In this document: positions 26,290-35,113 of the stretch, piece after piece | Layout of the letters: every line of letters begins with the position of its first letter | Position numbering within the stretch: the first letter of the stretch is position 1 | Origin: Streptosporangium violaceochromogenes | GTDB taxonomy: Bacteria > Actinomycetota > Actinomycetes > Streptosporangiales > Streptosporangiaceae | Assembly: GCF_014654615.1 (NCBI RefSeq) | Contig: NZ_BNBB01000016.1 | Location: forward strand, 83,619 to 147,618 | Length of the DNA stretch: 64,000 nucleotides | Direction: 5' to 3' | The notes under the pieces: generated by a model | Told to the model about the DNA's origin: nothing | Database searches by the model: none | What the model saw: the letters and a program-made list of their open reading frames with translations, nothing else | Made by a program: the position numbers and the translations under genes

Positions 26290-26943
26290 GTGGATGCCGC
26301 ATCGCGCCCGCCGCTGCTCGCCGGGCTTCGCCGTACCTACGAGGGGCTGCCTCTGCTGGAGGCCGACCTCGCCCCCGACCCCGTGGCGCAGTTCGCCGTC
26401 TGGTTCGACGACGCCCTCGCCGCCGAGCTCCCCGAGCCGAACGCGATGGTGGTCGCGACCAGCTCGGCGGGCGGGCGGCCCACGGCCCGGACCGTTCTCC
26501 TCAAGCACTACGACGAGGCCGGGTTCGTCTTCTACACCAACTACGAGTCTCGCAAGGGCCGTGACCTCGCCGAGAACCCGAGGGCCTGCCTGCTGTTTCC
26601 CTGGCACCCCATCCGCCGCCAGGTGCGGGTCGAGGGCTCGGTGGTACGGCTGCCGCGCGAGGAGTCGGCCGCCTACTTCGGGTCGCGCCCGTACGGCTCC
26701 CGCATCGGGGCCTGGGCCTCGCGCCAGTCGGCGGTCGTGCACTCGCGCGAGGAGCTGGACCGGCGTTACGCGGCGCTGAGCGCCCGCTGGCCGGAGGACC
26801 CGCCGGCTCCGGACTTCTGGGGCGGTTTCCGGGTGGTTCCCGCCGAGGTGGAGTTCTGGCAGGGACAGCTCGACCGCATGCATGACCGCCTCCGTTACCG
26901 GCGCTCGGGTGCCTCCTGGGTCGTCGAACGCCTGGCCCCCTGA
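26290..26943 (+). CDS. pdxH: Pyridoxamine 5'-phosphate oxidase
   Basis: PdxH is an FMN enzyme that oxidises PNP or PMP to PLP. The family landmarks are visible: LRRTYEGLPLLEADLAPDPV, the FMN-binding TARTVLLK and GFVFYTNYESRKGRDL, and the C-terminal RLAPP-like end RLAP. From GTG 26290 the protein has 217 residues, as is usual; an upstream GTG at 26203 would add an atypical Arg-rich leader. It lies divergent to citA and near serC, whose product also works in B6 synthesis in some bacteria. Confidence 0.92.
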   Translation: MDAASRPPLLAGLRRTYEGLPLLEADLAPDPVAQFAVWFDDALAAELPEPNAMVVATSSAGGRPTARTVLLKHYDEAGFVFYTNYESRKGRDLAENPRACLLFPWHPIRRQVRVEGSVVRLPREESAAYFGSRPYGSRIGAWASRQSAVVHSREELDRRYAALSARWPEDPPAPDFWGGFRVVPAEVEFWQGQLDRMHDRLRYRRSGASWVVERLAP

Positions 26944-27002
26944 TATCGCACCCCGACCCTTACTGGTATATCCCCATATGTCTGTAAGACAGAGGGGGCT
27001 GT

Positions 27003-28241
27003 GTGGCATTCGGGAATTTTGTGCGGCGGCTGGCGGTGGACACCCGCCCGCTGACGCTCCCGGACTACCGGCGCCTCTGGGCCGGCCAGGGTGTGTCGTT
27101 CATGGGCTTCCAGATCACCTCGGTGGCCGTCAGCTCCCAGGTCTACGCCGTCACCGGGTCGTCGTTCTGGGTCGGCATGCTCGGCCCGGCCAACCTGATC
27201 CCCCTGGTGATCTTCGGGCTGTGGGGCGGGGCGATCGCCGACGCGATGGACCGGCGCAGGCTGCTCATCGCCGGCTCGCTGGTCGCCTGGACCGCGACGC
27301 TCGCCCTGCTGCTCCAGGCCGTCCTCGGCGTGGCGAACGTCGGCCTGCTGCTGGCCACCGTGGCCGTGCACGCCACCGGCTTCGCCGTCACCGGGCCGAC
27401 CAGGGGCGCGATCGTCCCCCGGCTGGTCCCGGCCGGCCTGGTCCCCGCGGCCAACACCCTGAGCTTCCTGGTGGGCAGCCTCGGCACGGTGGTCGGCCCG
27501 CTGGCCGCCGGCGTGGTGCTCGCCCGCGGCGGCGTCGCCTTCGCCTACCTGATCGACGCGCTGCTGTTCGCCGCCGGCTTCTACGCCGCCCTGCGCCTGC
27601 CGAAACTCGAACCGATCGGGGAGGTGGCCCGTCCGGGCCTGCGCGCCGTCGTGGACGGCCTGCGCTACATCCTGGGCAACGCGGTGGTCATGATGTCGTT
27701 CGTGGTCGACATCATCGCCATGGCGTTCGCGCTGCCCAGGGCGCTGTTCCCCGAGATCGTCGACCAGCGGTTCGGCGGGTCGCCCATGGCGTTCGGCTGG
27801 CTGTCGGCCGGCATCTCGATCGGCGCGGTGGCCGGCGGCCTGCTGTCGGGCTGGGTGGGCCGGGTACGGCGCCAGGGGCTGGCCCTCACGATCGTCATCG
27901 CCGTCTGGGGACTCAGCGTCGCCGCCTCCGGGCTGGTGAGCGAGCTGTGGACGATGGTCGCGCTGCTCGCGGTCGGGGGCGTGGCAGACCTGGTCTCGGC
28001 CGTGTGGCGCCAGACGATCCTGCAGACCCACGCGCCCGACGACATGCGCGGGCGGATGCAGGGCGTCTTCACGGTCGTCGTCGCGGGAGGCCCCCGCCTG
28101 GGGGACCTGCGGGCCGGGGTGACCGCGGTCTGGGCCGGGGCCACCTCGGCCTGGGTCGGCGGAGGCATCGCCTGCGCCGTGGTCGTGCTCGCCGTGGGGC
28201 TGGCCGTACCGGCCTTCAGAGCTTACCGGTCCGCCACGTGA
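27003..28241 (+). CDS. MFS transporter (EntS/MFS_3-like exporter)
   Basis: The 412-residue protein has about twelve membrane segments. The loop after helix 2 reads GGAIADAMDRRRLLIAGS, the MFS A-motif. The start LPDYRRLWAGQGVSFMG is typical of MFS_3 exporters, which include enterobactin and macrolide exporters. The GTG start follows an AGAGGGGG site; a TCTGT-AAG-ACAGA inverted repeat at 26981-26993 overlaps the leader. The iron-type regulator ideR lies next, making a siderophore export role possible but unproven. Confidence 0.85.
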   Translation: MAFGNFVRRLAVDTRPLTLPDYRRLWAGQGVSFMGFQITSVAVSSQVYAVTGSSFWVGMLGPANLIPLVIFGLWGGAIADAMDRRRLLIAGSLVAWTATLALLLQAVLGVANVGLLLATVAVHATGFAVTGPTRGAIVPRLVPAGLVPAANTLSFLVGSLGTVVGPLAAGVVLARGGVAFAYLIDALLFAAGFYAALRLPKLEPIGEVARPGLRAVVDGLRYILGNAVVMMSFVVDIIAMAFALPRALFPEIVDQRFGGSPMAFGWLSAGISIGAVAGGLLSGWVGRVRRQGLALTIVIAVWGLSVAASGLVSELWTMVALLAVGGVADLVSAVWRQTILQTHAPDDMRGRMQGVFTVVVAGGPRLGDLRAGVTAVWAGATSAWVGGGIACAVVVLAVGLAVPAFRAYRSAT

Positions 28242-28407
28242 GCCGTTTGGGCAGGCAGGGAAGGATTTTCAACGCTCGGGTGTTGCCGTCCATGGCCACC
28301 GCGCGCGGATCTCGCAATAGGGTCGTGCTCTAAGACTTTTCGGTCCCGCGCGGTTCCGGGGCAGGACGCCGCGACGAGCCCGAAAACGACGGAGGGCGGG
28401 AGGAGCC

Positions 28408-29112
28408 TTGACCGCACACGGCCTGATCGACACCACGGAGATGTACCTTCGCACGATCTTCGAACTTGAGGAGGAGGGGATCGTCCCCCTGCGTGCCCGG
28501 ATCGCCGAGCGGCTCCAGCAGAGCGGCCCGACGGTCAGCCAGACGGTGGCCCGCATGGAGCGCGACGGTCTGGTCAAGGTCGAGGGCGACCGGCACCTGA
28601 CCATGACCGACCTCGGCCGTGCGCTCGCCACCCGTGTCATGCGCAAGCACCGCCTCGCCGAGTGCCTGCTCACCCAGGTGATCGGGCTGCCCTGGGAGGA
28701 GGTGCACGTCGAGGCGTGCCGCTGGGAGCACGTCATGTCCGAGTCGGTGGAGGCCCGCCTGGTCAACCTCCTCGACAACCCGACCGAGGACCCTCACGGC
28801 AACCCCATCCCCGGCCTCGACGAGCTCGGCGTCGCCGGCGTCTCGGCCGCCGAGTGGCGGTCGCTGCCCTCGATGGCCGCGCTGGCCGGACCCAGGGATA
28901 TACCCGTTGTCGTTCGCCGAATTAGCGAACAAGTGCAAAGTGATCCGGCTGTGATGCTTAAACTCAAGCAAGTTGGGATACAACCCGGACGCGAGGTAAC
29001 GCTCGCGGCGAGCGACGACGGTGTGCGGGTGACAGGTGACGACGAGGCGGAGAACACTCTGGCGGACCTTCCGCGAGAGATCGCCGCGCACGTCTTCGTC
29101 TCCACACGCTGA
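28408..29112 (+). CDS. ideR: Iron-dependent repressor, DtxR/IdeR family
   Basis: The 234-residue protein is closely similar in pattern to mycobacterial IdeR. The HTH is IAERLQQSGPTVSQTVARME, the dimer/metal part contains MRKHRLAECLL and EACRWEHVMSESVE (Cys, Glu and His metal ligands), and a C-terminal SH3-like domain follows (LKQVGIQPGREVTL). Fe2+-bound IdeR represses siderophore and iron uptake genes. The start is TTG after GGAGGAG. It could be a manganese regulator, but the Cys-containing site supports iron. Confidence 0.92.
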   Translation: MTAHGLIDTTEMYLRTIFELEEEGIVPLRARIAERLQQSGPTVSQTVARMERDGLVKVEGDRHLTMTDLGRALATRVMRKHRLAECLLTQVIGLPWEEVHVEACRWEHVMSESVEARLVNLLDNPTEDPHGNPIPGLDELGVAGVSAAEWRSLPSMAALAGPRDIPVVVRRISEQVQSDPAVMLKLKQVGIQPGREVTLAASDDGVRVTGDDEAENTLADLPREIAAHVFVSTR

Positions 29113-29232
29113 TCACGCGCCCTCTGCTTGGTTGAATCCCCGGGGGGAGACCCCTCCTTCCCCTGCCGAGCCCGCAGCAGGAGCAGCCGTGGTTCCCTTC
29201 GCGCACAGTCTTCCCCGAGGAGTGGTCACCGG

Positions 29233-31455
29233 ATGAAACGGTGGGGGGATCTCTCTCAGGACACCGCCGACCACCTCTCGGCGGGCTCCGTGCTCGACCA
29301 TGCCGAGATGGCGGTCGTCGTCACCGACCGTTTCAGCAACGTGGTCTACTGGAACCCGTTCGCGGAGAGGCTCTTCGGCCGTCCCGGGACCTCCGGCCGC
29401 GATCAGTCGCGCTCCCTGGGCATCATGGAGAAGGACCACCCGCTCGCCGTCGAACTCGCCAAGCACGTGCTCAAGGGCAACGTCTGGGAGGGCACCTTCG
29501 ACGTCAGGCGCGGTGACGGGACGATCATCTACGTCCGCGCCCAGGCCGTGCCGCTGCGACATCCGTCCGGGTCGGTGACGGGCATCGTCGTCACCGCGCG
29601 TGAGGCGATGCGCAGCAACGAGCGGGAGAACGACCGCTTCGGCCTGCTGGAGCGCATCGGCGAGCGGCTCGCCGGCTCGCTGTACGTCGAGGAGACCCTC
29701 AAGCGCGTCGCCGAGATGCTCGTCCCGCAGTTCGCCGACCACTGCTTCATCGAGCTGATGGAAGGCGACCGGATGACCCGCCGGGTCTCCACCCACGTCC
29801 CGGGCTGGAGCCCGCCGCCCAACACCTGGGCGCCGCTCGGCGCCGAGATCTACTACCCCACGGGCCACTACGCCGACATCGCGCTGCGCCGTCAGGAGAC
29901 CGTCCTCGTCGAGGACTTCTCCCAGACCAACTACCCCAGCACCGGCCCGGCCAAATCCCGTCTCGCGGCCGAGATCGGGATGACCTCGGCCATCGTGGCC
30001 CCCCTGTGCGTGCGCGGCGACGTGCTCGGGCTGATGTACCTCGGCCTGTCCAACCTCACCGACCGGCGCAGCCCCCACTACGACGCCTTCGACCGCGACT
30101 TCGTCGGGACGATCGCCACCCGGGTCGCGCTGGCCGTGGACAACGCCCTGCTGTTCGAGGCCGAGCGGCACACCGCCGAGTCCTTCCAGAAGAACCTGCT
30201 GCCACCCGCCCCCCTGCCGGAGCTCGACGGGCTGGAGATCGCGGTCCGCTACTACCCCGCGGCGCCGCTCGCCTCCCACGGCCAGGGCATCCAGACCCAG
30301 GTCGGCGGCGACTGGTACGACGTCATCCCCCTCTCGGCCGGCCGGGTCGGCATCGTCATCGGCGACGTCGAGGGCCGGGGTCCCAAGGCCGCGGCCGTCA
30401 TGGGCCAGTTGCGGGCCGCGCTGCGGGCCTTCGCCCAGGACGACAAGCCCCCCGCGGAGATCCTCGCCCGGCTCGACGAGTGGACGCGCGTCATGGCCAC
30501 CCCCGAATGGGACGACAGCGGCGTCGACGTCAGCGTCCCGCCCATCGTCACCTGCCAGTACCTCGTCTACGACGCCTGGTCGCGGGAGCTGGCGTTCGCC
30601 AACGCCGGGCACGCCCCGCCGCTGCTGCTGGTGGAGGACGGCTGCGCCGAGCTGGAGATCGACGAGGTCGGCCAGCCGCTCGGCGTCCGCAGCGGCCTCC
30701 ACGCCGACCTGGTCTACAAGGAGGAGACGCTCACGCTGCCTCCGGGGGCGTCGCTGCTGCTCTACACCGACGGCCTGGTGGACCGCCGCCCCGGGCGCGA
30801 GGCCGACAACCGGGCCTTCGACAGCCAGGAGAACCTCGCGATCCTGTGCGACAGGCTCATCGCGACGTACGGCCTGCCGGTGGAGCACATCGCCGAGACC
30901 GCGACCCACGCGGTGCCCGGCGAGATCGACGACGACATGGCGATCCTCGTCGTCCGGTCGGCCTGCGACGACCTCGACGTCGAGGAGCGCACCTTCCCCG
31001 CCCAGCCGATCATGGTCGGCGAGGCCCGCCGGATGGCGGCGGAGGCGTTCGTCGGCTGGAACGTCCCCGAGGAGCGCGCGGAGCTGGCCTGCCTGCTGGT
31101 CTCCGAGGTGGTCACCAACGTCGTGCTGCACGCCGCCAACTCCAGCGTCCCGCGCCGCGCGCTGATGGTGGACAGCGCCCCGATCCCCTTCGAGGAGTCC
31201 TGGGACGACCCCGGTTTCGACGAGGAGATCGTCAACGAGAAGGAGTTCACGCTCCGGCTCCGCCGGGGCGGAGAGTCGGTCTGGGTCGAGGTCTTCGACC
31301 AGGACCTCCGCCTTCCGCGCATCCGCAGCGCCGGGGAGAACGACGAGGGAGGCCGGGGCCTGTATCTCGTCGACCAGCTCGCCAAGCGGTGGGGCTCGCG
31401 CCCCACCAAGGAGGGCAAGGCCGTCTGGTTCGAGATCCCCACCAAGTCCCGCTGA
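29233..31455 (+). CDS. PAS-GAF-PP2C phosphatase with HATPase (SpoIIE/RsbU-like fused to an anti-sigma kinase)
   Basis: The 740-residue protein runs PAS (about residues 15-130), GAF (about 150-310), PP2C-type phosphatase from about 318 (FQKNLLPPAPLP, VGGDWYDVIPL, GDVEGRGPKAAAVMGQLRAA, DDDMAILVV) and a HATPase_c domain at about 600-735 (SEVVTNVVLHAANSS, GGRGLYLVDQLAKRWG). It thus combines a phosphatase that activates STAS antagonists with an RsbW-like kinase that inactivates them. Sensory input would come from PAS and GAF. ATG 29233 is preceded by GAGGAG. A free STAS protein at 20475 is a possible substrate. Confidence 0.9.
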   Translation: MKRWGDLSQDTADHLSAGSVLDHAEMAVVVTDRFSNVVYWNPFAERLFGRPGTSGRDQSRSLGIMEKDHPLAVELAKHVLKGNVWEGTFDVRRGDGTIIYVRAQAVPLRHPSGSVTGIVVTAREAMRSNERENDRFGLLERIGERLAGSLYVEETLKRVAEMLVPQFADHCFIELMEGDRMTRRVSTHVPGWSPPPNTWAPLGAEIYYPTGHYADIALRRQETVLVEDFSQTNYPSTGPAKSRLAAEIGMTSAIVAPLCVRGDVLGLMYLGLSNLTDRRSPHYDAFDRDFVGTIATRVALAVDNALLFEAERHTAESFQKNLLPPAPLPELDGLEIAVRYYPAAPLASHGQGIQTQVGGDWYDVIPLSAGRVGIVIGDVEGRGPKAAAVMGQLRAALRAFAQDDKPPAEILARLDEWTRVMATPEWDDSGVDVSVPPIVTCQYLVYDAWSRELAFANAGHAPPLLLVEDGCAELEIDEVGQPLGVRSGLHADLVYKEETLTLPPGASLLLYTDGLVDRRPGREADNRAFDSQENLAILCDRLIATYGLPVEHIAETATHAVPGEIDDDMAILVVRSACDDLDVEERTFPAQPIMVGEARRMAAEAFVGWNVPEERAELACLLVSEVVTNVVLHAANSSVPRRALMVDSAPIPFEESWDDPGFDEEIVNEKEFTLRLRRGGESVWVEVFDQDLRLPRIRSAGENDEGGRGLYLVDQLAKRWGSRPTKEGKAVWFEIPTKSR

Positions 31456-31480
31456 GCCTTCGCCGCCGGTGAGCCGGCGG

Positions 31481-31642
31481 CTAACGGAACGTCTGCCCCC
31501 ACAGGGCGAGCGAGACCAGGACGAACACCACGACGACACCCGTGTAGGCCATCGGGCCGAGCCGCAGCGCCCGCCGTAGCCGGTTGAGTCCCCAGGCGAA
31601 CAGGAACGCCAGGAAGATCAGCAGGATCAGTCCGCTGTCCAT
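31481..31642 (-). CDS. Small two-helix membrane protein (53 aa)
   Basis: The ATG at 31642 opens a 53-residue frame with two hydrophobic helices (SGLILLIFLAFLFAWGL and TGVVVVFVLVSLALWG) joined by a basic loop (NRLRRALRLG). The frame has strong third-position GC and a weak GAGGCGG ribosome site. It diverges from the lipoprotein gene by 117 bases and converges on the phosphatase gene. Family and role are unknown. Confidence 0.65.
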   Translation of the reverse strand: MDSGLILLIFLAFLFAWGLNRLRRALRLGPMAYTGVVVVFVLVSLALWGQTFR

Positions 31643-31759
31643 CGTCACCGCCTCTGGGGAGCCTACGCTGACCAGTATGCGTCGGTCGCCGGGATCATGG
31701 GGCGATTAACCGCGACACCGGGTCTCGTGGGATGGTTGCCAACTGTGAGGAGATCGGTG

Positions 31760-32287
31760 ATGGCGAAACGCGTACCGCACGTCCTGCTGGCGACCCTGCT
31801 GCTCGCCGGATCGGCGGCCTGCTCGGGCGGAAACGGCGCGCCCACCGCGTCCCCTGCGGCCTCCGCTTCGCCGGTGCCCTCCCCGACCCCCGAGGGGGCG
31901 GTTTCCGAGACGACCCCGCTTCCGGGAGCGACCGCCACCCTCCGGGCGACCACGACCCCGGAGCCCTGGGAGACCCTCGGGGAGGGGACCAGGTCCGGTA
32001 TCAGGAAGATCGACGCCGACGAGACGGGGCAGCTCAGCCTGCTGGGCACCTCCTCGATCGTGGTGGACACCGGCGGGGGCGCGAAGGAGACCATGAAGGA
32101 GGCGCGGCTCACCGACGACACGGTGGTGCTCGACGTCCAGGGGAGCGTCTGCGCGCAGGGGAGCGTCCCGCACAGGTGCACCTCCAAACAGCTGGCGAGG
32201 GCCCTCAAGGCGGGCGTCTCGTTCTACGCCAAGGTGCTGATCGCGGACGGCGACGCCGTCCGCGTCGAGGAGATCGTCAAGAATTGA
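31760..32287 (+). CDS. Lipoprotein, unknown function
   Basis: The 175-residue product has a lipoprotein signal, HVLLATLLLAGSAAC, with the lipid-bearing Cys at about residue 22. A Ser/Pro/Thr-rich linker reaches about residue 75. The folded part (about 75-175) contains two Cys residues (VCAQGSVPHRCTSK) that could form a disulfide. ATG 31760 has GAGGAG 8 bases upstream. It would be anchored to the outer face of the membrane. No domain was recognised. Confidence 0.75.
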   Translation: MAKRVPHVLLATLLLAGSAACSGGNGAPTASPAASASPVPSPTPEGAVSETTPLPGATATLRATTTPEPWETLGEGTRSGIRKIDADETGQLSLLGTSSIVVDTGGGAKETMKEARLTDDTVVLDVQGSVCAQGSVPHRCTSKQLARALKAGVSFYAKVLIADGDAVRVEEIVKN

Positions 32288-32361
32288 CGCCCCCACCCCG
32301 GGCGCGGGAAAGACCTCCCTCCCGAGGGGGAGGGGACGGAAGACGGGGGGCCGAGGAGGGG

Positions 32362-33507
32362 TCAGAAGCCGAACGAACGGCCGATGATCTCCTTCATGAT
32401 CTCGGTCGTGCCGCCGTAGATCGTCTGCACGCGGCTGTCGATCCACGCCTTGGCCACGGGATACTCCAGCATGTAGCCGTAGCCGCCGTGCAACTGCAGG
32501 CAGCGGTCGACGACCTTGGTCTGCAACTCGGTGGTCCACCACTTGGCCTTGGCGGCGTCCACCGCGCTCAGCCGTCCGGCGTTGAGCGCGAGGACGCACC
32601 TGTCCACGTAGTGGCGGGCGATCTCGACCTCGGTGTCCAGCTCGGCCAGCACGAACCGGGTGTTCTGGAAGTCGCCGATGCTTCGGCCGAACGCCTTGCG
32701 GGTCCTGCAGTAGTCGACGGTCTGCCGCAGGACGGTCTCGGCGACGGCCACGGCCGTCACGGCGATCGACAGGCGCTCCTGCGGGAGGTTGGTCATGAGC
32801 TGGAAGAAGCCCTGCCCCTCCTGCCCGCCCAGCAGGTTGGCCGCGGGTACCCGGACGTTCTCGAAGAACAGCTCCGCGGTGTCCTGGGCGTGCATGCCGA
32901 TCTTCTCCAGGGTGCGGCCCCGGCCGAACCCCTCCATGTCCCGCTCGACGACGAGCAGTGAGAAGCCCCGCGCCCCCGCCTCGGGATCGGTCCTGGCCAC
33001 CACGACGACCAGGTCGGAGTTGACGCCGTTGGTGATGAACGTCTTCCGGCCGTTGAGGACGTAGTGGTCGCCCTCGCGCGCGGCGGTCGTCCGGATGCCT
33101 TGCAGGTCGCTGCCCGCGCCCGGCTCGGTCATGGCGATGGCCGTGATCAGCTCGCCGGAGACGAATCCGGGCAGCCACCGGGCCTTCTGCCCGTCGTCGG
33201 TGAGGGTGACGAGGTAGGGCGCGATCACGTCGTTGTGCAGTGAGTATCCGAGGCCGGTGGCCCCGATCCGCATGATCTCCTCCACGATCACGGCGTTGTA
33301 CCGGAAGTCGGTGATTCCCGCCCCGCCGTACTCCTCCGGCACCCCGAAGCCGAACATTCCGATTTCGCCGGCTTTCTTCCACACCTCCCGGGGGACGACG
33401 CCCTCCCTTTCCCAGCGGGCGTGATGAGGCGCCACCTCGCGGGCGAGGAACTCGCGCACGGTTTCCCGGAAGAGCCGGTGCTCCTCCTCGAAGAGGTCTC
33501 GCTGCAT
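32362..33507 (-). CDS. Acyl-CoA dehydrogenase
   Basis: The 381-residue flavoenzyme introduces the alpha-beta double bond in acyl-CoAs. Motifs are ITAIAMTEPGAGSDLQGI (FAD/substrate loop), QTVDYCRTRKAFGRSIGDF, LQLHGGYGYM and the C-terminal IYGGTTEIMKEIIGRS. The catalytic base is likely the Glu in the TTEIMKE stretch or its family equivalent. It is leftward, with GGGAGG 5 bases before the ATG and two palindromes just upstream that suggest repression by a TetR-type regulator of fatty or branched-chain acid breakdown. Confidence 0.92.
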   Translation of the reverse strand: MQRDLFEEEHRLFRETVREFLAREVAPHHARWEREGVVPREVWKKAGEIGMFGFGVPEEYGGAGITDFRYNAVIVEEIMRIGATGLGYSLHNDVIAPYLVTLTDDGQKARWLPGFVSGELITAIAMTEPGAGSDLQGIRTTAAREGDHYVLNGRKTFITNGVNSDLVVVVARTDPEAGARGFSLLVVERDMEGFGRGRTLEKIGMHAQDTAELFFENVRVPAANLLGGQEGQGFFQLMTNLPQERLSIAVTAVAVAETVLRQTVDYCRTRKAFGRSIGDFQNTRFVLAELDTEVEIARHYVDRCVLALNAGRLSAVDAAKAKWWTTELQTKVVDRCLQLHGGYGYMLEYPVAKAWIDSRVQTIYGGTTEIMKEIIGRSFGF

Positions 33508-33520
33508 TGACCGCCTCCCT

Positions 33521-33551
33521 GAGAATTCTCATTGACAGAATACGATTCTGT
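33521..33551. promoter_or_regulatory. Palindromic operators upstream of the acyl-CoA dehydrogenase
   Basis: ACAGAAT-acg-ATTCTGT (33535-33551) is a perfect inverted repeat with a 3-base centre. A 10-bp palindrome GAGAATTCTC (33521-33530) lies between it and the gene start. They sit 14-44 bases upstream of the ATG, where a repressor would block the leftward promoter. Confidence 0.65.
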
Positions 33552-33745
33552 TACTTCCAGGTACACCCAGATGGGAAGGGTTGTGAGGCTTTCGAGCGCA
33601 ACCCGATCAGATCACGAAACCGACACAGTCCCCCGAGGGTCTTGTCATCCCCCTGCGAGACGGCGCGCGAGGGCAGTACGATCCGGGCCTGGTTGTGATC
33701 AGATGACCAGTTTGTGACCAGCTCCCGATCATGTCGGAGTGTGCG

Positions 33746-35104
33746 ATGTTTCGCTGGGGAACAGGGCTCCGTAGGACAGTCGTCACGTCGGGAGCTTTTG
33801 TGATCATGGCCGGCGCCCTGGCGGGGCCGGCCTTTTCCGAGGACGCCGAGGGCGGCCTGGGGGAAAGCGGCCTGGGGGCCGTCGAGAATTACCCCTATCG
33901 CTGCACCGGCGGATCGCTGGGCGGCGAGAAGCAGATCGGTGTGGCGATTTCCGTTCCCGGGGCGGTCTCCGTGGGCGGCGCGATCAATATCCGGTGGACC
34001 CTGACCGACTTCTCCTTCGTCTCTCCCGACGAGCTCCCCTCGGGAGGACACCTCGCGCTCGCGGGCACCGTCGGGGCGAAGGGGCTGTGGGACGAACAGG
34101 GGCAGAACGCGGATCTGGCGCTGACCTCCGTCACCAAGGCGGGCCTGAAGCCCGTCAAGGCGGGCGACGCCATCGGGGTGCCCACCTCCATCTCCGGAAG
34201 CGTGACCGCCCCGAGGGAGGGGACGGCGGAGATAACGCCCGGAAGCATCACCGTCGACGTGGCCCCCTCGGAGATCATGGTCAACGACAACGACATCCAC
34301 TCCTCGCACCCGCCCTTCGTCGAATACAAGGAGACCCCGCCGTGGGAGTACCTGTCCGGGCGGAACACCCCCTCCGAGCCCCCGAAGAACCACAAGGGCG
34401 ACGTGCACCGCAACGCCGCCCAGGGAGCGGAGGCGTCCCTCACGTTCTGGGGGACCGGCGTCGAGTTCGTCTCCGAGAAGGCCCCCGACATGGGTGAGGC
34501 CGAGATCTACCTGGACCCCAGGCCCGACTCTCCCCCCGTCATGAAGGTCAACGCCAACGTCCCCGACGGAGGACGCCAGAGCCCGGTCACCCTCTGGAGC
34601 AGCGGGCCGCTGAAGTACGGGAAGCACGTCGTCAAGATCAGGAACGTCGCCGACGGCAAGTACGCGGTGCTGGACGCCTTCAAGGTGCTCACCGCGCCGC
34701 TGACCGGCCAGGAGGTGACCCCGGGACGGATCACGTGCGTGCCCCTGAGCACCAAGACCCTGAAGGTCAAGGTGGAGAAGACGTCCTCCACGTCGCCCAC
34801 CCCCACCGGGACACAGACCTCCTCCACCGGCCCGTCCCCCTCGCCGACCGGCACGGTCACCTCCACCCCCAAGCCCACCCTCACCGTGACGGCGACCGTG
34901 ACCCCCACCAGGCCCACGCCGACCGCCCCCCAGGTGGTCGTGACCCCCACGGGCGGGGCGCAGACCGGGCAGGCTCCCGACGACGGCCGGCCCTCGGGGA
35001 CGGGCCTGATCGGCGCGGGGACGGCCATGGTGCTCGGAAGCGCCTTCGGCGGGGTCGCCCTGAAGAGGCGCCGTGCGGCTCACGCGCGAGGTCGAGCCAG
35101 GTAG
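33746..35104 (+). CDS. Secreted surface protein, probable class F sortase substrate
   Basis: The 452-residue protein starts with a signal peptide (RTVVTSGAFVIMAGALAGPAFS). Its ectodomain includes a beta-sandwich-like unit at about 200-335, with GTGVEFVSEKAPD, EIYLDPR and KYGKHVVKIRNVADGKY, reminiscent of carbohydrate-binding modules. A Thr/Ser/Pro-rich stalk follows (about 345-400). The motif TPTGGAQTG is at residues 400-408, followed by a hydrophobic helix and a basic tail (ALKRRR). No LPxTG is present. The sortase gene begins 9 bases downstream. ATG 33746 has GGAG 7 bases before it; ATG 33731 is an alternative. Confidence 0.75.
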   Translation: MFRWGTGLRRTVVTSGAFVIMAGALAGPAFSEDAEGGLGESGLGAVENYPYRCTGGSLGGEKQIGVAISVPGAVSVGGAINIRWTLTDFSFVSPDELPSGGHLALAGTVGAKGLWDEQGQNADLALTSVTKAGLKPVKAGDAIGVPTSISGSVTAPREGTAEITPGSITVDVAPSEIMVNDNDIHSSHPPFVEYKETPPWEYLSGRNTPSEPPKNHKGDVHRNAAQGAEASLTFWGTGVEFVSEKAPDMGEAEIYLDPRPDSPPVMKVNANVPDGGRQSPVTLWSSGPLKYGKHVVKIRNVADGKYAVLDAFKVLTAPLTGQEVTPGRITCVPLSTKTLKVKVEKTSSTSPTPTGTQTSSTGPSPSPTGTVTSTPKPTLTVTATVTPTRPTPTAPQVVVTPTGGAQTGQAPDDGRPSGTGLIGAGTAMVLGSAFGGVALKRRRAAHARGRAR

Positions 35105-35113
35105 GGCGGCCGA

